From NCBI GenBank assembly GCA_023432655.1, contig JAEYUK010000108.1, positions 1 through 5,078 on the forward strand: a DNA stretch of 5,078 bases, in the 5' to 3' direction. Below the pieces are notes generated by a model. That model saw only the letters and a program-made list of their open reading frames with translations. It had not been told where the DNA came from and ran no database searches. The position numbers and the translations under genes were made by a program. This DNA comes from Pseudomonadota bacterium (GTDB taxonomy: Bacteria; Bdellovibrionota; Bacteriovoracia; Bacteriovoracales; Bacteriovoracaceae). Each line of letters opens with the position of its first letter. Position 1 is the first letter of the stretch. Shown here one piece after another: positions 1-5,078 of the stretch.

Positions 1-759
1 ACTGAAATGAAAGATTCCATGCAGTGGGATGGACTTTGGGATGTTTACTCAAACCGTGCCATGGGAAATTGTGCAGAAGAGTGCACTAAGAAATATCAAA
101 TGGGCCGTGAAGAGCAGGATGCTTACGCTAAAGAATCTTTTATTCGCGCTCAAACTGCCACTAAAGAGGGAGCTTTTAAAGATGAAATCGTTGCAGTCAA
201 AATCCCTGGTAAAAAAGGTGATGTTGAAGTGAACGAAGATGAAGGTCCTTTTAAAGCAAACTTTGAAAAAATGGGAAGCCTTAAACCAGCTTTTGAAAAA
301 GATGGAACAATTACCGCCGCCAATGCATCAACCATTAACGATGGTGCTGCAGCTGTAGTCTTAGGTGGGGACGAATTTGCTAATAAAGCCGAATTTAAAA
401 TTCTAGGCTGGGCGTCTCATGCTCAGAACCCAACCTGGTTCACGACGGCCCCAACTGAGGCGATGAATAAGGCCCTTAAAAAAGCTGGACTCACGGCTGA
501 TCAGATTGATCTTTTCGAAATCAATGAAGCCTTTGCCGCTGTTACAATGGCCGGTATGAAAGATTTAAATATTCCACATAATAAAGTAAACGTACTCGGT
601 GGTGCAGTTGCCCTCGGTCATCCGATTGGTGCTTCTGGAACGCGAATTGTTGTTACCCTTATGAACGCCATGAAACGTCGTAAGGCGAAGTATGGGTGTG
701 CGGCCATTTGTATTGGCGGCGGTGAAGCCCTTAGCCTTATCATTGAGAAAATTCGCTAA
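1..759 (+). CDS. Thiolase (acetyl-CoA acetyltransferase type), 5'-truncated by the window edge
   Basis: This is the C-terminal 252 residues of a thiolase, the cytosolic enzyme that condenses two acetyl-CoA to acetoacetyl-CoA or cleaves 3-ketoacyl-CoA. The reading frame is open from base 1, and the first in-frame ATG (base 7) falls inside the conserved region before DGLWD, so it is not the real start. Family length is about 390 residues, so roughly 140 are missing upstream, including the nucleophilic cysteine. Visible hallmarks are the REEQDAYA segment, NEAFA (Asn codon 523-525), GGAVALGHPIGASGTR with the catalytic His at 619-621, and CIGGGEA with the second catalytic Cys at 709-711. All active-site residues expected in this part are intact, so the gene looks functional. 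The split between biosynthetic acetyl-CoA acetyltransferase and degradative FadA cannot be settled here. The PTEAMNKAL and NEAFAAVTMAG segments look more like the acetyl-CoA acetyltransferase group. The gene overlaps the next one by one base (TAATG). Confidence 0.95.
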   Translation, partial: TEMKDSMQWDGLWDVYSNRAMGNCAEECTKKYQMGREEQDAYAKESFIRAQTATKEGAFKDEIVAVKIPGKKGDVEVNEDEGPFKANFEKMGSLKPAFEKDGTITAANASTINDGAAAVVLGGDEFANKAEFKILGWASHAQNPTWFTTAPTEAMNKALKKAGLTADQIDLFEINEAFAAVTMAGMKDLNIPHNKVNVLGGAVALGHPIGASGTRIVVTLMNAMKRRKAKYGCAAICIGGGEALSLIIEKIR

Positions 760-1862
760 TGACAACGGGAGCGGCGGCCGCATCAAAGTCCGGCCTTAAA
801 CATTTAAAGGCCGGTGAGGTTCTCTTTAACGATGGTGACACCGCTTCCTCCCTTTTTATTATTCAAAAAGGACAAGTTCGTCTCTATAAGCCGAAAGGTA
901 AGGGATATATAGAACTGGCCGTTCTTCGTGCGGGAGAGGTGATCGGTGAGATGGCCTATTTTGATGAAGACGGCTCAGGTAAGAAGCGCTCTTGCTCGGC
1001 CTCCGCTATTACTCCTGTCGAAATTATCGAAATCTCTTTTGCTGCTTTCGGTAAAACGATGGAGTCCTTGAACCCTTGGTTTAAAACGATCATTAATACA
1101 GTTGTTACACGTCTTAGAAAGGCCAATGGCCGTATCCGAGAACTTGAAGATAATCAGGCTTCTATTTCCTATAGTGGCAAACACACTGGTTATGAATTCA
1201 TGAAGCCTATTGAGGTGATGAGAATACTGGGAACTTTCTTTTTGGTTTTTAAGGCCCATGGCGAAGTTCAGGGCAATGCCCTAAGTGTGAATCGCAAAGT
1301 TCTTAGTCTCTACACACAAGAGATGTACCAAATTATGGAAGTGAAGATTGAAAGCATCGTCACTTTGTTAGTGCAACTCGGTTGGATGGAAATTAAAGAG
1401 GACGCAGATAAACTACCAAACGTACTGGTTTTAAAAAATCTCGAAGTCATTCGTCAGATATTTATTTTTTACAACACAGAAAGGCATCTTCCGGAAGAGA
1501 AGAAACTTCGAATCGGTGATAAGTGCGAAATGCTGATTTCTAAGATGTTGGAGATGGCCCCTCACAATCCTCTCCAGGACATTCCTAATATTAAAGTTAC
1601 CGACGACCATGCGCCTAAGTACACTAAGTATTACAATCTCACTCCCGTCCTCGATTTTTATAAGTCACGAAACATTGTTGTTCACGCCAATCACGTGGAT
1701 GATGCCAAAGGTGTCTTTTTTGGTGAAATCTTTTTAGAAAACGGATCTGTCTTGGTGGAAATAGATTTCGCTAAAATGCAGAAGCTTTATCCAGTCATTC
1801 GTTTTATGAATGCCATTAAGAAGTCTAATAATGAAAAGGCCCCTGGTGGGGCCTTGGAATAG
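759..1862 (+). CDS. Cyclic-nucleotide-binding-domain protein, Crp-like, with unassigned C-terminal region
   Basis: This 367-residue, probably cytoplasmic protein begins with a Crp/cNMP-binding beta barrel at about residues 13-125: KAGEVLFNDGD, then GEVIGEMAYF (59-68), then RSCSASA (77-83). Glu64 and Arg77-Ser78 match the CRP residues that hold the cyclic nucleotide ribose and phosphate, but the loop between them is about three residues longer than in E. coli CRP. Residues about 143-240 look like a divergent winged helix: a helical stretch SLYTQEMYQIMEVKIESIV, then LLVQLGWMEI, then a wing-like NVLVLK. Residues about 240-367 match nothing I recognise. The start ATG shares a base with the thiolase stop and has only a weak GAGA upstream, so translation is probably coupled to the thiolase. 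The role could be transcription regulation or post-translational sensing of cAMP or another nucleotide. The domain call is firm; function and ligand are inference. The last codons contain a terminator hairpin that acts for the opposite gene. Confidence 0.85.
   Translation: MTTGAAAASKSGLKHLKAGEVLFNDGDTASSLFIIQKGQVRLYKPKGKGYIELAVLRAGEVIGEMAYFDEDGSGKKRSCSASAITPVEIIEISFAAFGKTMESLNPWFKTIINTVVTRLRKANGRIRELEDNQASISYSGKHTGYEFMKPIEVMRILGTFFLVFKAHGEVQGNALSVNRKVLSLYTQEMYQIMEVKIESIVTLLVQLGWMEIKEDADKLPNVLVLKNLEVIRQIFIFYNTERHLPEEKKLRIGDKCEMLISKMLEMAPHNPLQDIPNIKVTDDHAPKYTKYYNLTPVLDFYKSRNIVVHANHVDDAKGVFFGEIFLENGSVLVEIDFAKMQKLYPVIRFMNAIKKSNNEKAPGGALE
790..814. repeat. 25-bp near-perfect palindrome just inside the start of the cyclic-nucleotide-binding gene
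   Basis: The arms CCGGCCTT (790-797) and AAGGCCGG (807-814) are exact reverse complements. The nine bases between them can add two A-T pairs around a CAT loop after one A-A mismatch. The hairpin lies 31 bases after the A of the start codon and is GC-rich. No T-run follows it, so it is not an intrinsic terminator. It could act as an mRNA structure affecting early translation or as a protein-binding palindrome, or it may be fortuitous within coding sequence. Confidence 0.5.
1834..1855 (-). terminator. Intrinsic terminator of the VWA lipoprotein gene, lying inside the convergent gene's 3' end
   Basis: The arms AAGGCCCC (1836-1843) and GGGGCCTT (1848-1855) form a perfect 8-bp stem with a four-base loop. 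Read on the minus strand, the stem runs directly into a short T-tract (TTTTCATT), which is the expected form of a rho-independent terminator about ten bases past the minus-strand stop. On the plus strand the same hairpin is followed by a short T4 run only after seven other bases (1863-1866), so it may be a weaker terminator in that direction. The stem encodes the KAPGGALE end of the plus-strand protein. Confidence 0.7.
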
Positions 1863-1864
1863 TT

Positions 1865-3217
1865 TTAAATCGGAGCAGGGACATAGTTCACCTGAACACT
1901 GTCGCCGGATTTATAGTAGTTGCTAGTGCCATTGAGTTTAATCATAAAGCCAGTTTTCTCAAGGACAGGGAGCTGATCTCCGGCATTTGGATATGGCATT
2001 TTTATGTTAATCGGCATTGTAAGGTGCTCTTCATAACTCCAACCATTGCTGCTACTTTGTGGAACCACACGACCATTAATGGTGACATGAATTCCGGCCA
2101 TCAGTGGTTTTCTTTGAAGAACAATGTAACCAAAATATTCAGTTCTTGTTTGAGATTCGATTTGAATACAATCAGGATAGGTCACCAGATTTTCAAAGCG
2201 AATGAAATGTTTTCCAGCTTTCCATTCACCAACAGAAGGGAGCTCTCTGGTATTCTCACCACTCTGAGCACTCTCATGATAAGACCACTCGCTCGGGGCC
2301 ATCTGAACCGGTGCTGAATTTTCTCCTACTTTATAAACTTTGATCTCTCCAAAACTATTACGAGTATCGCCATCTTTTGCAAATGAGATCGGCCAGAAAC
2401 GGTATTTATGCGGAACAATCACTTGAGTAATTGTCTGGTTCACCTCTGAGAAAATACTTCCCAGTGAAGAAGTTGAACAAAGATCAAAGCTGTCACTTAG
2501 GTTATGAAGACTTTGCGACATTTTAATATAGGTGTCGGCAGCAGATTTCCCCTTACATGTCCCTTTTGAAGTGACAGATAAGAATCTTAACTGCGGAGAC
2601 GATAGATCCGTTCTTAATTGACGGTATCTATTGAGAGTTGAGTCAAAGAGGGCAGTGTTACCAGAAACATAATCATCCTTCCCGTTAGAAATCAGAACGA
2701 CAATTTGGTAAGCACCGGTCCTTAATAATGTACCCTTATGGTGTTCCATGAATTCAATGGTTCGGCCTAACCCTCGCTCCATCGCTTTCCCGTCATAAGT
2801 GAAATTAAAAAGTTCTGATGGAGAAAGAACTTTTTTACCGGTATCAGGAAGAGGATCTGTGGAGTTCGTGAGAACTAAGTAATCATCATTAGGAGTGGTG
2901 TCGCTTTCTGGATTAATGAGTCTGGTACTTATGAGACGATAATCGAAGTTTTGAGAGACTAGAGCAGAAGTGTTCTTAATGGCCTCTTTAACGGCATCCT
3001 GAATATCGAAAATACTTCCTGAGTTATCCACTACGTATAGAATATCTACCTTAGGTTTAATCAAAGTATGGCTCGAGCAGGAATACTGCTTAAAGCCGGT
3101 GGGCGCCTGGACGGTATTGCTGGTACTTTGCGGAGTCGTTCCGAATTGTTCTTTTCCACAACTCACGAGAGTCATCAGTAGTGAGAGAGCAAAAGTAGTC
3201 GACCATTTTATTTTCAT
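1865..3217 (-). CDS. VWA-domain lipoprotein, probably envelope-anchored
   Basis: This 450-residue protein starts with a type II signal peptide: positive MKIKW, a hydrophobic core, and lipobox LVSC with the lipidated Cys at residue 20, followed by Gly-Lys-Glu. Residues about 55-265 form a von Willebrand factor A domain. It starts at KVDILYVVDNSGS, giving the MIDAS DxSxS motif at Asp64-Ser66-Ser68. The later beta strand QIVVLISNGKDD (171-182) has Asn178 where families of this type usually have an acid, and the loop GKAMERGL (143-150) lacks the usual MIDAS threonine, so metal binding may be weakened. The rest (about 266-450) is a beta-rich tail I do not recognise. Apart from the lipobox there are four cysteines (47, 211, 237, 350) that could form disulfides outside the cytoplasm. 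A good ribosome binding site precedes the ATG. VWA domains usually mediate protein binding; the partner is unknown. The gene stands alone on this strand and converges on its neighbour with a two-base gap. Confidence 0.88.
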   Translation of the reverse strand: MKIKWSTTFALSLLMTLVSCGKEQFGTTPQSTSNTVQAPTGFKQYSCSSHTLIKPKVDILYVVDNSGSIFDIQDAVKEAIKNTSALVSQNFDYRLISTRLINPESDTTPNDDYLVLTNSTDPLPDTGKKVLSPSELFNFTYDGKAMERGLGRTIEFMEHHKGTLLRTGAYQIVVLISNGKDDYVSGNTALFDSTLNRYRQLRTDLSSPQLRFLSVTSKGTCKGKSAADTYIKMSQSLHNLSDSFDLCSTSSLGSIFSEVNQTITQVIVPHKYRFWPISFAKDGDTRNSFGEIKVYKVGENSAPVQMAPSEWSYHESAQSGENTRELPSVGEWKAGKHFIRFENLVTYPDCIQIESQTRTEYFGYIVLQRKPLMAGIHVTINGRVVPQSSSNGWSYEEHLTMPINIKMPYPNAGDQLPVLEKTGFMIKLNGTSNYYKSGDSVQVNYVPAPI

Positions 3218-3222
3218 AAGTT

Positions 3223-3228
3223 CACCTT
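3223..3228 (-). promoter_or_regulatory. Ribosome binding site of the VWA lipoprotein gene
   Basis: Read on the minus strand, AAGGTG lies five bases before the ATG at 3217-3215. It supports this ATG, which also gives a proper signal peptide. Confidence 0.75.
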
Positions 3229-3359
3229 AAGGAATTTCCTGAGCAGCTGATCGGAGTATTGCCTCCTAAACTTTAATCTTGAGGGGGAAATTCTTGCCCT
3301 TATCCATGAAATTCTCCGTGGTTAGGGTAAGATAAGGTTAATAATTATTTCAATGATTT

Positions 3360-3363
3360 GAGG
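3360..3363 (+). promoter_or_regulatory. Ribosome binding site that sets the start of the GYF-PilZ gene
   Basis: GAGG lies six bases before the ATG at 3370, ideal spacing. An in-frame TTG at 3358 overlaps this site, so it is an unlikely start. The ATG also places the first GYF_2 tryptophan at residue 5. Confidence 0.75.
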
Positions 3364-3369
3364 ATACTT

Positions 3370-4146
3370 ATGGCAGATAACTGGTATTACGTTCAAAAAG
3401 GCAATCGACATGGACCGGTGGCAGAAGAGGTTATTACCGGGATGATTTCTCGGAATGAACTTAAGGCCGATGATTTTGTCTGGAAGAAGGGTTTTGAAAA
3501 TTGGATGAAGATCAAGGATACTCCTGAGCTTCAGAAGACTTCAGCTCCCGAAATCGCAATACCTCCTCAGATGACTCCTCCTCGTCAGGAAGTTGTTGAT
3601 TTAGGCCACCTTAATCCTGATGAAAGGGCCATTTTCATCCGTATTGGAACCGACCGTGGCGGCGCCAATACCGATTACGGGCCATTTAGCTTGAACCAAT
3701 TGAAAAAACTTTTCAAAGAAAATCGCATCAATGCAAAGACCTTTGTTTTTACCACTGGCATGAAAGAGTGGAAGCTTCTGGCCGATCTGCCAAATTATCA
3801 GGAACTGTTTGAAGAACTTCCTCCAGTCATTAAAGAATCAGAAAGAAGAGTTACTGTTCGTAAGCCCTTTATTGCGAGGCTCTTCATTCAAAACAACAAG
3901 AATCTCTATGAAGGTATTTGCCGTGATATTTCGATCGGTGGAATGCAAATCTTAATGGATGAGTTTAAAGGATCAGCTGGGGATAAAATTACTATTAATG
4001 TTCATCCTGAAAACACTGATTATCACTTTACAGCATCAGGAGTAGTTGTGAGAATTCTCGAAGGGAATTCTGGATTCTCTTTCCGCTTTAGTGGATTATC
4101 CGATGAGGCCCGACGCTCAATTGAAAAATACGTTCAAGAAAACTAA
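3370..4146 (+). CDS. Tandem GYF_2 domain and PilZ domain protein, candidate c-di-GMP receptor
   Basis: This 258-residue soluble protein has no signal peptide or membrane segment. Residues 5-53 are a GYF_2 (DUF4339-type) domain: WYYVQKG, HGPV at 14-17, and VWKKGFENW at 37-45. Residues about 78-128 repeat the pattern, with YGPF at 93-96 and TTGMKEWKLLADLP at 118-131, so there is a second, more divergent GYF_2 copy that lacks the leading tryptophan. Residues about 136-256 are a PilZ domain with both parts of the c-di-GMP signature: RxxxR (Arg140, Arg144) and DxSxxG (Asp166, Ser168, Gly171). PilZ domains with these residues generally bind c-di-GMP. GYF-type domains usually bind proline-rich or other peptide partners, so the protein may pass a c-di-GMP signal to a partner protein. 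The start is the ATG at 3370, set by GAGG. It is the first gene of a tight operon with a lipase-like hydrolase and a lipoprotein. The partner and the output are unknown. Confidence 0.9.
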   Translation: MADNWYYVQKGNRHGPVAEEVITGMISRNELKADDFVWKKGFENWMKIKDTPELQKTSAPEIAIPPQMTPPRQEVVDLGHLNPDERAIFIRIGTDRGGANTDYGPFSLNQLKKLFKENRINAKTFVFTTGMKEWKLLADLPNYQELFEELPPVIKESERRVTVRKPFIARLFIQNNKNLYEGICRDISIGGMQILMDEFKGSAGDKITINVHPENTDYHFTASGVVVRILEGNSGFSFRFSGLSDEARRSIEKYVQEN

Positions 4147-4148
4147 TT

Positions 4149-5033
4149 GTGGCAAAGATTGTTCCATACTTCACAGAGGATCATTCACTTCTCTCCGCTG
4201 ATGGAAAGTCCTCGATCTTTGTGCGCCACTTTTATCGGGGCGAACCAAAAATTCACTTCTTTTTAGTCCATGGTGCCATTGAACATTCCGGTCGCCATAT
4301 GGATCTTGTTAACTTCTGGCTCAGGCATTATCACGATGTTGCGATCACTGTATTCGATGGTGTGGGACACGGAAAAAGTGGGGGAACCCGGGCCTATGTG
4401 GATAGTTTTAATCATTACATCAATGACTTTATAAAAGTCGCCGAGTTTGTTGAGAAGAAAAACCTCGAGCATACTGAGACCATCATATGTGCCCATAGTT
4501 TAGGTGGGCTCATCGTCTTAACCTCGCTACTGGATTCTAAATATGAATATCCATACAAGGTTAAAGGTCTCATCTTTTCTAGTCCGTGTATTAAGCCACT
4601 GACAGTTCTCGCCCCTTTATCGTTACCGCTCCTGGAGAAACTTGATCGTTTTACTCCTAAACTGCATTTACCCCTTATCTACCGTGGTTCAGATCTCACT
4701 TGTGACCAGGAGAGGGCGAATGATTTTGATACAGACTCTTTAATCCCTAAATTCATCACTGCCCGGATGGCCTGTGAAGTCTTGAATACGAGCCAGCGGA
4801 TAGCCGGTCAGTCTTATTATCTGCGAATCCCTAGTCTATTTTTAATTGCCGGCACGGATAAGTTAGTTGATCCTGAGAGCACTCTTCTTTTTGCTCATGG
4901 GATTGATAAACAGTTAACCAAAGTCATAAAATATCCCAATCACCATCATGAATTGTGGAATGAAATAGACCGGGAAGAAATTTTCAAAACGATGAAAATC
5001 TGGGTCGATAAGTTACTTAAGGAGTCTCCATGA
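4149..5033 (+). CDS. Alpha/beta hydrolase, monoacylglycerol lipase / lysophospholipase-like
   Basis: This 294-residue serine hydrolase belongs to the Hydrolase_4 (monoacylglycerol lipase) group and probably cleaves fatty acyl esters of glycerol or lysophospholipids. Family signatures appear in order: oxyanion segment VHGAIEHSGRH (40-50), GVGHGKSGGTRAYVDSF (71-87), nucleophile elbow CAHSLGG with Ser117, SSPCIKP (144-150), acid loop AGTDKLVDPE with Asp237, and YPNHHHELWNE with His267. The catalytic triad is therefore complete. The first elbow residue is Ala115 instead of the usual Gly, a substitution also tolerated in other hydrolases. No signal peptide is seen, so the enzyme is probably cytoplasmic or membrane-peripheral. 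The start is GTG at 4149, two bases after the upstream stop and with little ribosome binding site, so translation is likely coupled. No in-frame ATG precedes the conserved core. The exact substrate is not determined by sequence. Confidence 0.88.
   Translation: MAKIVPYFTEDHSLLSADGKSSIFVRHFYRGEPKIHFFLVHGAIEHSGRHMDLVNFWLRHYHDVAITVFDGVGHGKSGGTRAYVDSFNHYINDFIKVAEFVEKKNLEHTETIICAHSLGGLIVLTSLLDSKYEYPYKVKGLIFSSPCIKPLTVLAPLSLPLLEKLDRFTPKLHLPLIYRGSDLTCDQERANDFDTDSLIPKFITARMACEVLNTSQRIAGQSYYLRIPSLFLIAGTDKLVDPESTLLFAHGIDKQLTKVIKYPNHHHELWNEIDREEIFKTMKIWVDKLLKESP
5019..5024 (+). promoter_or_regulatory. Ribosome binding site of the downstream lipoprotein gene
   Basis: AAGGAG lies five bases before the ATG at 5030 and inside the last codons of the hydrolase gene. 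It is the strongest ribosome binding site in the window and supports the overlapping start. Confidence 0.8.
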
Positions 5034-5078
5034 AGTCCTTTCTTTTATTAAGTCTCTTAGCTCTCATAGGATGTGCGA
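5030..5078 (+). CDS. Lipoprotein, N-terminal fragment cut by the window edge
   Basis: Only the first 16 codons are present: MKSFLLLSLLALIGCA. This is a compact type II signal peptide with a basic Lys2, a leucine-rich core and lipobox LIGC, the lipidated Cys being residue 15. The ATG overlaps the hydrolase stop as ATGA and follows a strong AAGGAG, so the gene belongs to the same operon. The mature protein is not visible and no function can be given. It is too short to exclude a plain secreted peptide, but the lipobox is convincing. Confidence 0.7.
   Translation, partial: MKSFLLLSLLALIGCA

Larger units (their letters stand above)
3218..3369. promoter_or_regulatory. Divergent intergenic region between the VWA lipoprotein and GYF-PilZ genes
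   Basis: These 152 bases must hold the promoters of both flanking genes, which point away from each other. No textbook -35/-10 pair is visible. On the plus strand AATAAT (3340-3345) is a fair -10 hexamer without a good -35. It is half of a perfect palindrome AATAATTATT (3340-3349), so it could serve either direction. A GG-N10-GC arrangement (GG 3284-3285, TTGC 3294-3297) resembles a sigma-54 promoter, but its -24 half is poor. The octamer GAAATTCT occurs twice in direct orientation 21 bases apart (3287-3294 and 3308-3315). CCTTATC (3298-3304) and GATAAGG (3331-3337) form an inverted repeat. I see no small gene here. Confidence 0.45.

Noticed and set aside
7..9. ATG at base 7 as the thiolase start
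   Set aside because: The frame is open upstream to base 1 and the ATG falls in the middle of a conserved thiolase region. The gene begins outside the window.
765..781. GC-rich patch with a GCGGCCGC site at the start of the sensor gene, considered as a cloning scar or insertion junction
   Set aside because: The reading frame continues cleanly from the thiolase overlap into the cNMP domain, and nothing vector-like flanks it. An Ala-rich N-terminus explains the base composition.
975..1259. Minus-strand open frame of 94 codons inside the cyclic-nucleotide-binding gene
   Set aside because: It lies entirely opposite a well-supported coding region, resembles no family, and has no separate support.
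2024..2317. Plus-strand open frame of 97 codons inside the VWA lipoprotein gene
   Set aside because: It is antisense to a clear lipoprotein/VWA gene, and its translation shows no domain or signal peptide.
3264..3266. AGGAGG-like sequence on the minus strand around 3261-3266 as a ribosome binding site for a small upstream gene
   Set aside because: No ATG, GTG or TTG start follows at a usable distance, and no open frame is seen there.
3358..3360. In-frame TTG as the start of the GYF-PilZ gene
   Set aside because: It overlaps the GAGG ribosome binding site that serves the ATG at 3370, and it would add only four unconserved residues before the GYF_2 domain.
4263..4496. Minus-strand open frame of 77 codons inside the hydrolase gene
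   Set aside because: It is opposite the most conserved hydrolase motifs and is best explained as a shadow frame.

Overview
The window looks like chromosomal DNA from a moderate-GC, Gram-negative bacterium, most plausibly a predatory Bdellovibrionota-type organism (Bacteriovorax/Bdellovibrio-like). This is inferred from gene style, not from a marker gene. The signs are a tandem GYF_2 plus PilZ protein, a Crp-like cyclic-nucleotide-binding protein with a long unassigned tail, a VWA lipoprotein of the DNSGS type, and short type II signal peptides. There is no rRNA, tRNA, IS element, CRISPR array or phage gene. The DNA is densely coding, and no stretch over 300 bases lacks a gene.

Layout. (1) Bases 1-759 (+) hold the C-terminal two thirds of an acetyl-CoA acetyltransferase-type thiolase whose start lies upstream of the window. 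(2) Its stop overlaps by one base the start of a 367-residue protein (759-1862, +) with an N-terminal cyclic-nucleotide-binding domain, a probable degenerate winged helix and a C-terminal part I do not recognise. (3) Two bases further on, the convergent gene 1865-3217 (-) ends. It encodes a 450-residue VWA-domain lipoprotein. The only good intrinsic terminator of the window sits in this junction, inside the last codons of the plus-strand gene, and is best oriented for the minus-strand gene. (4) A 152-base divergent intergenic region (3218-3369) carries ribosome binding sites for both flanking genes and some weak promoter-like and repeat signals. (5) Bases 3370-5078 (+) form a tight operon: a tandem GYF_2-PilZ protein with an intact c-di-GMP signature, then a monoacylglycerol-lipase-like alpha/beta hydrolase starting at GTG two bases later, then the start of a small lipoprotein overlapping the hydrolase stop by ATGA.

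How the genes may work together. The first pair couples a central acyl-CoA enzyme with a putative nucleotide sensor. The second operon couples a c-di-GMP receptor candidate with a lipid ester hydrolase and an envelope lipoprotein, which suggests second-messenger control of lipid or envelope metabolism. Both ideas rest on gene order and domain content only. Nothing here is clearly a defence or mobile system. The most unusual items are the GYF-PilZ/lipase/lipoprotein operon and the uncharacterised architecture of the cyclic-nucleotide-binding protein.
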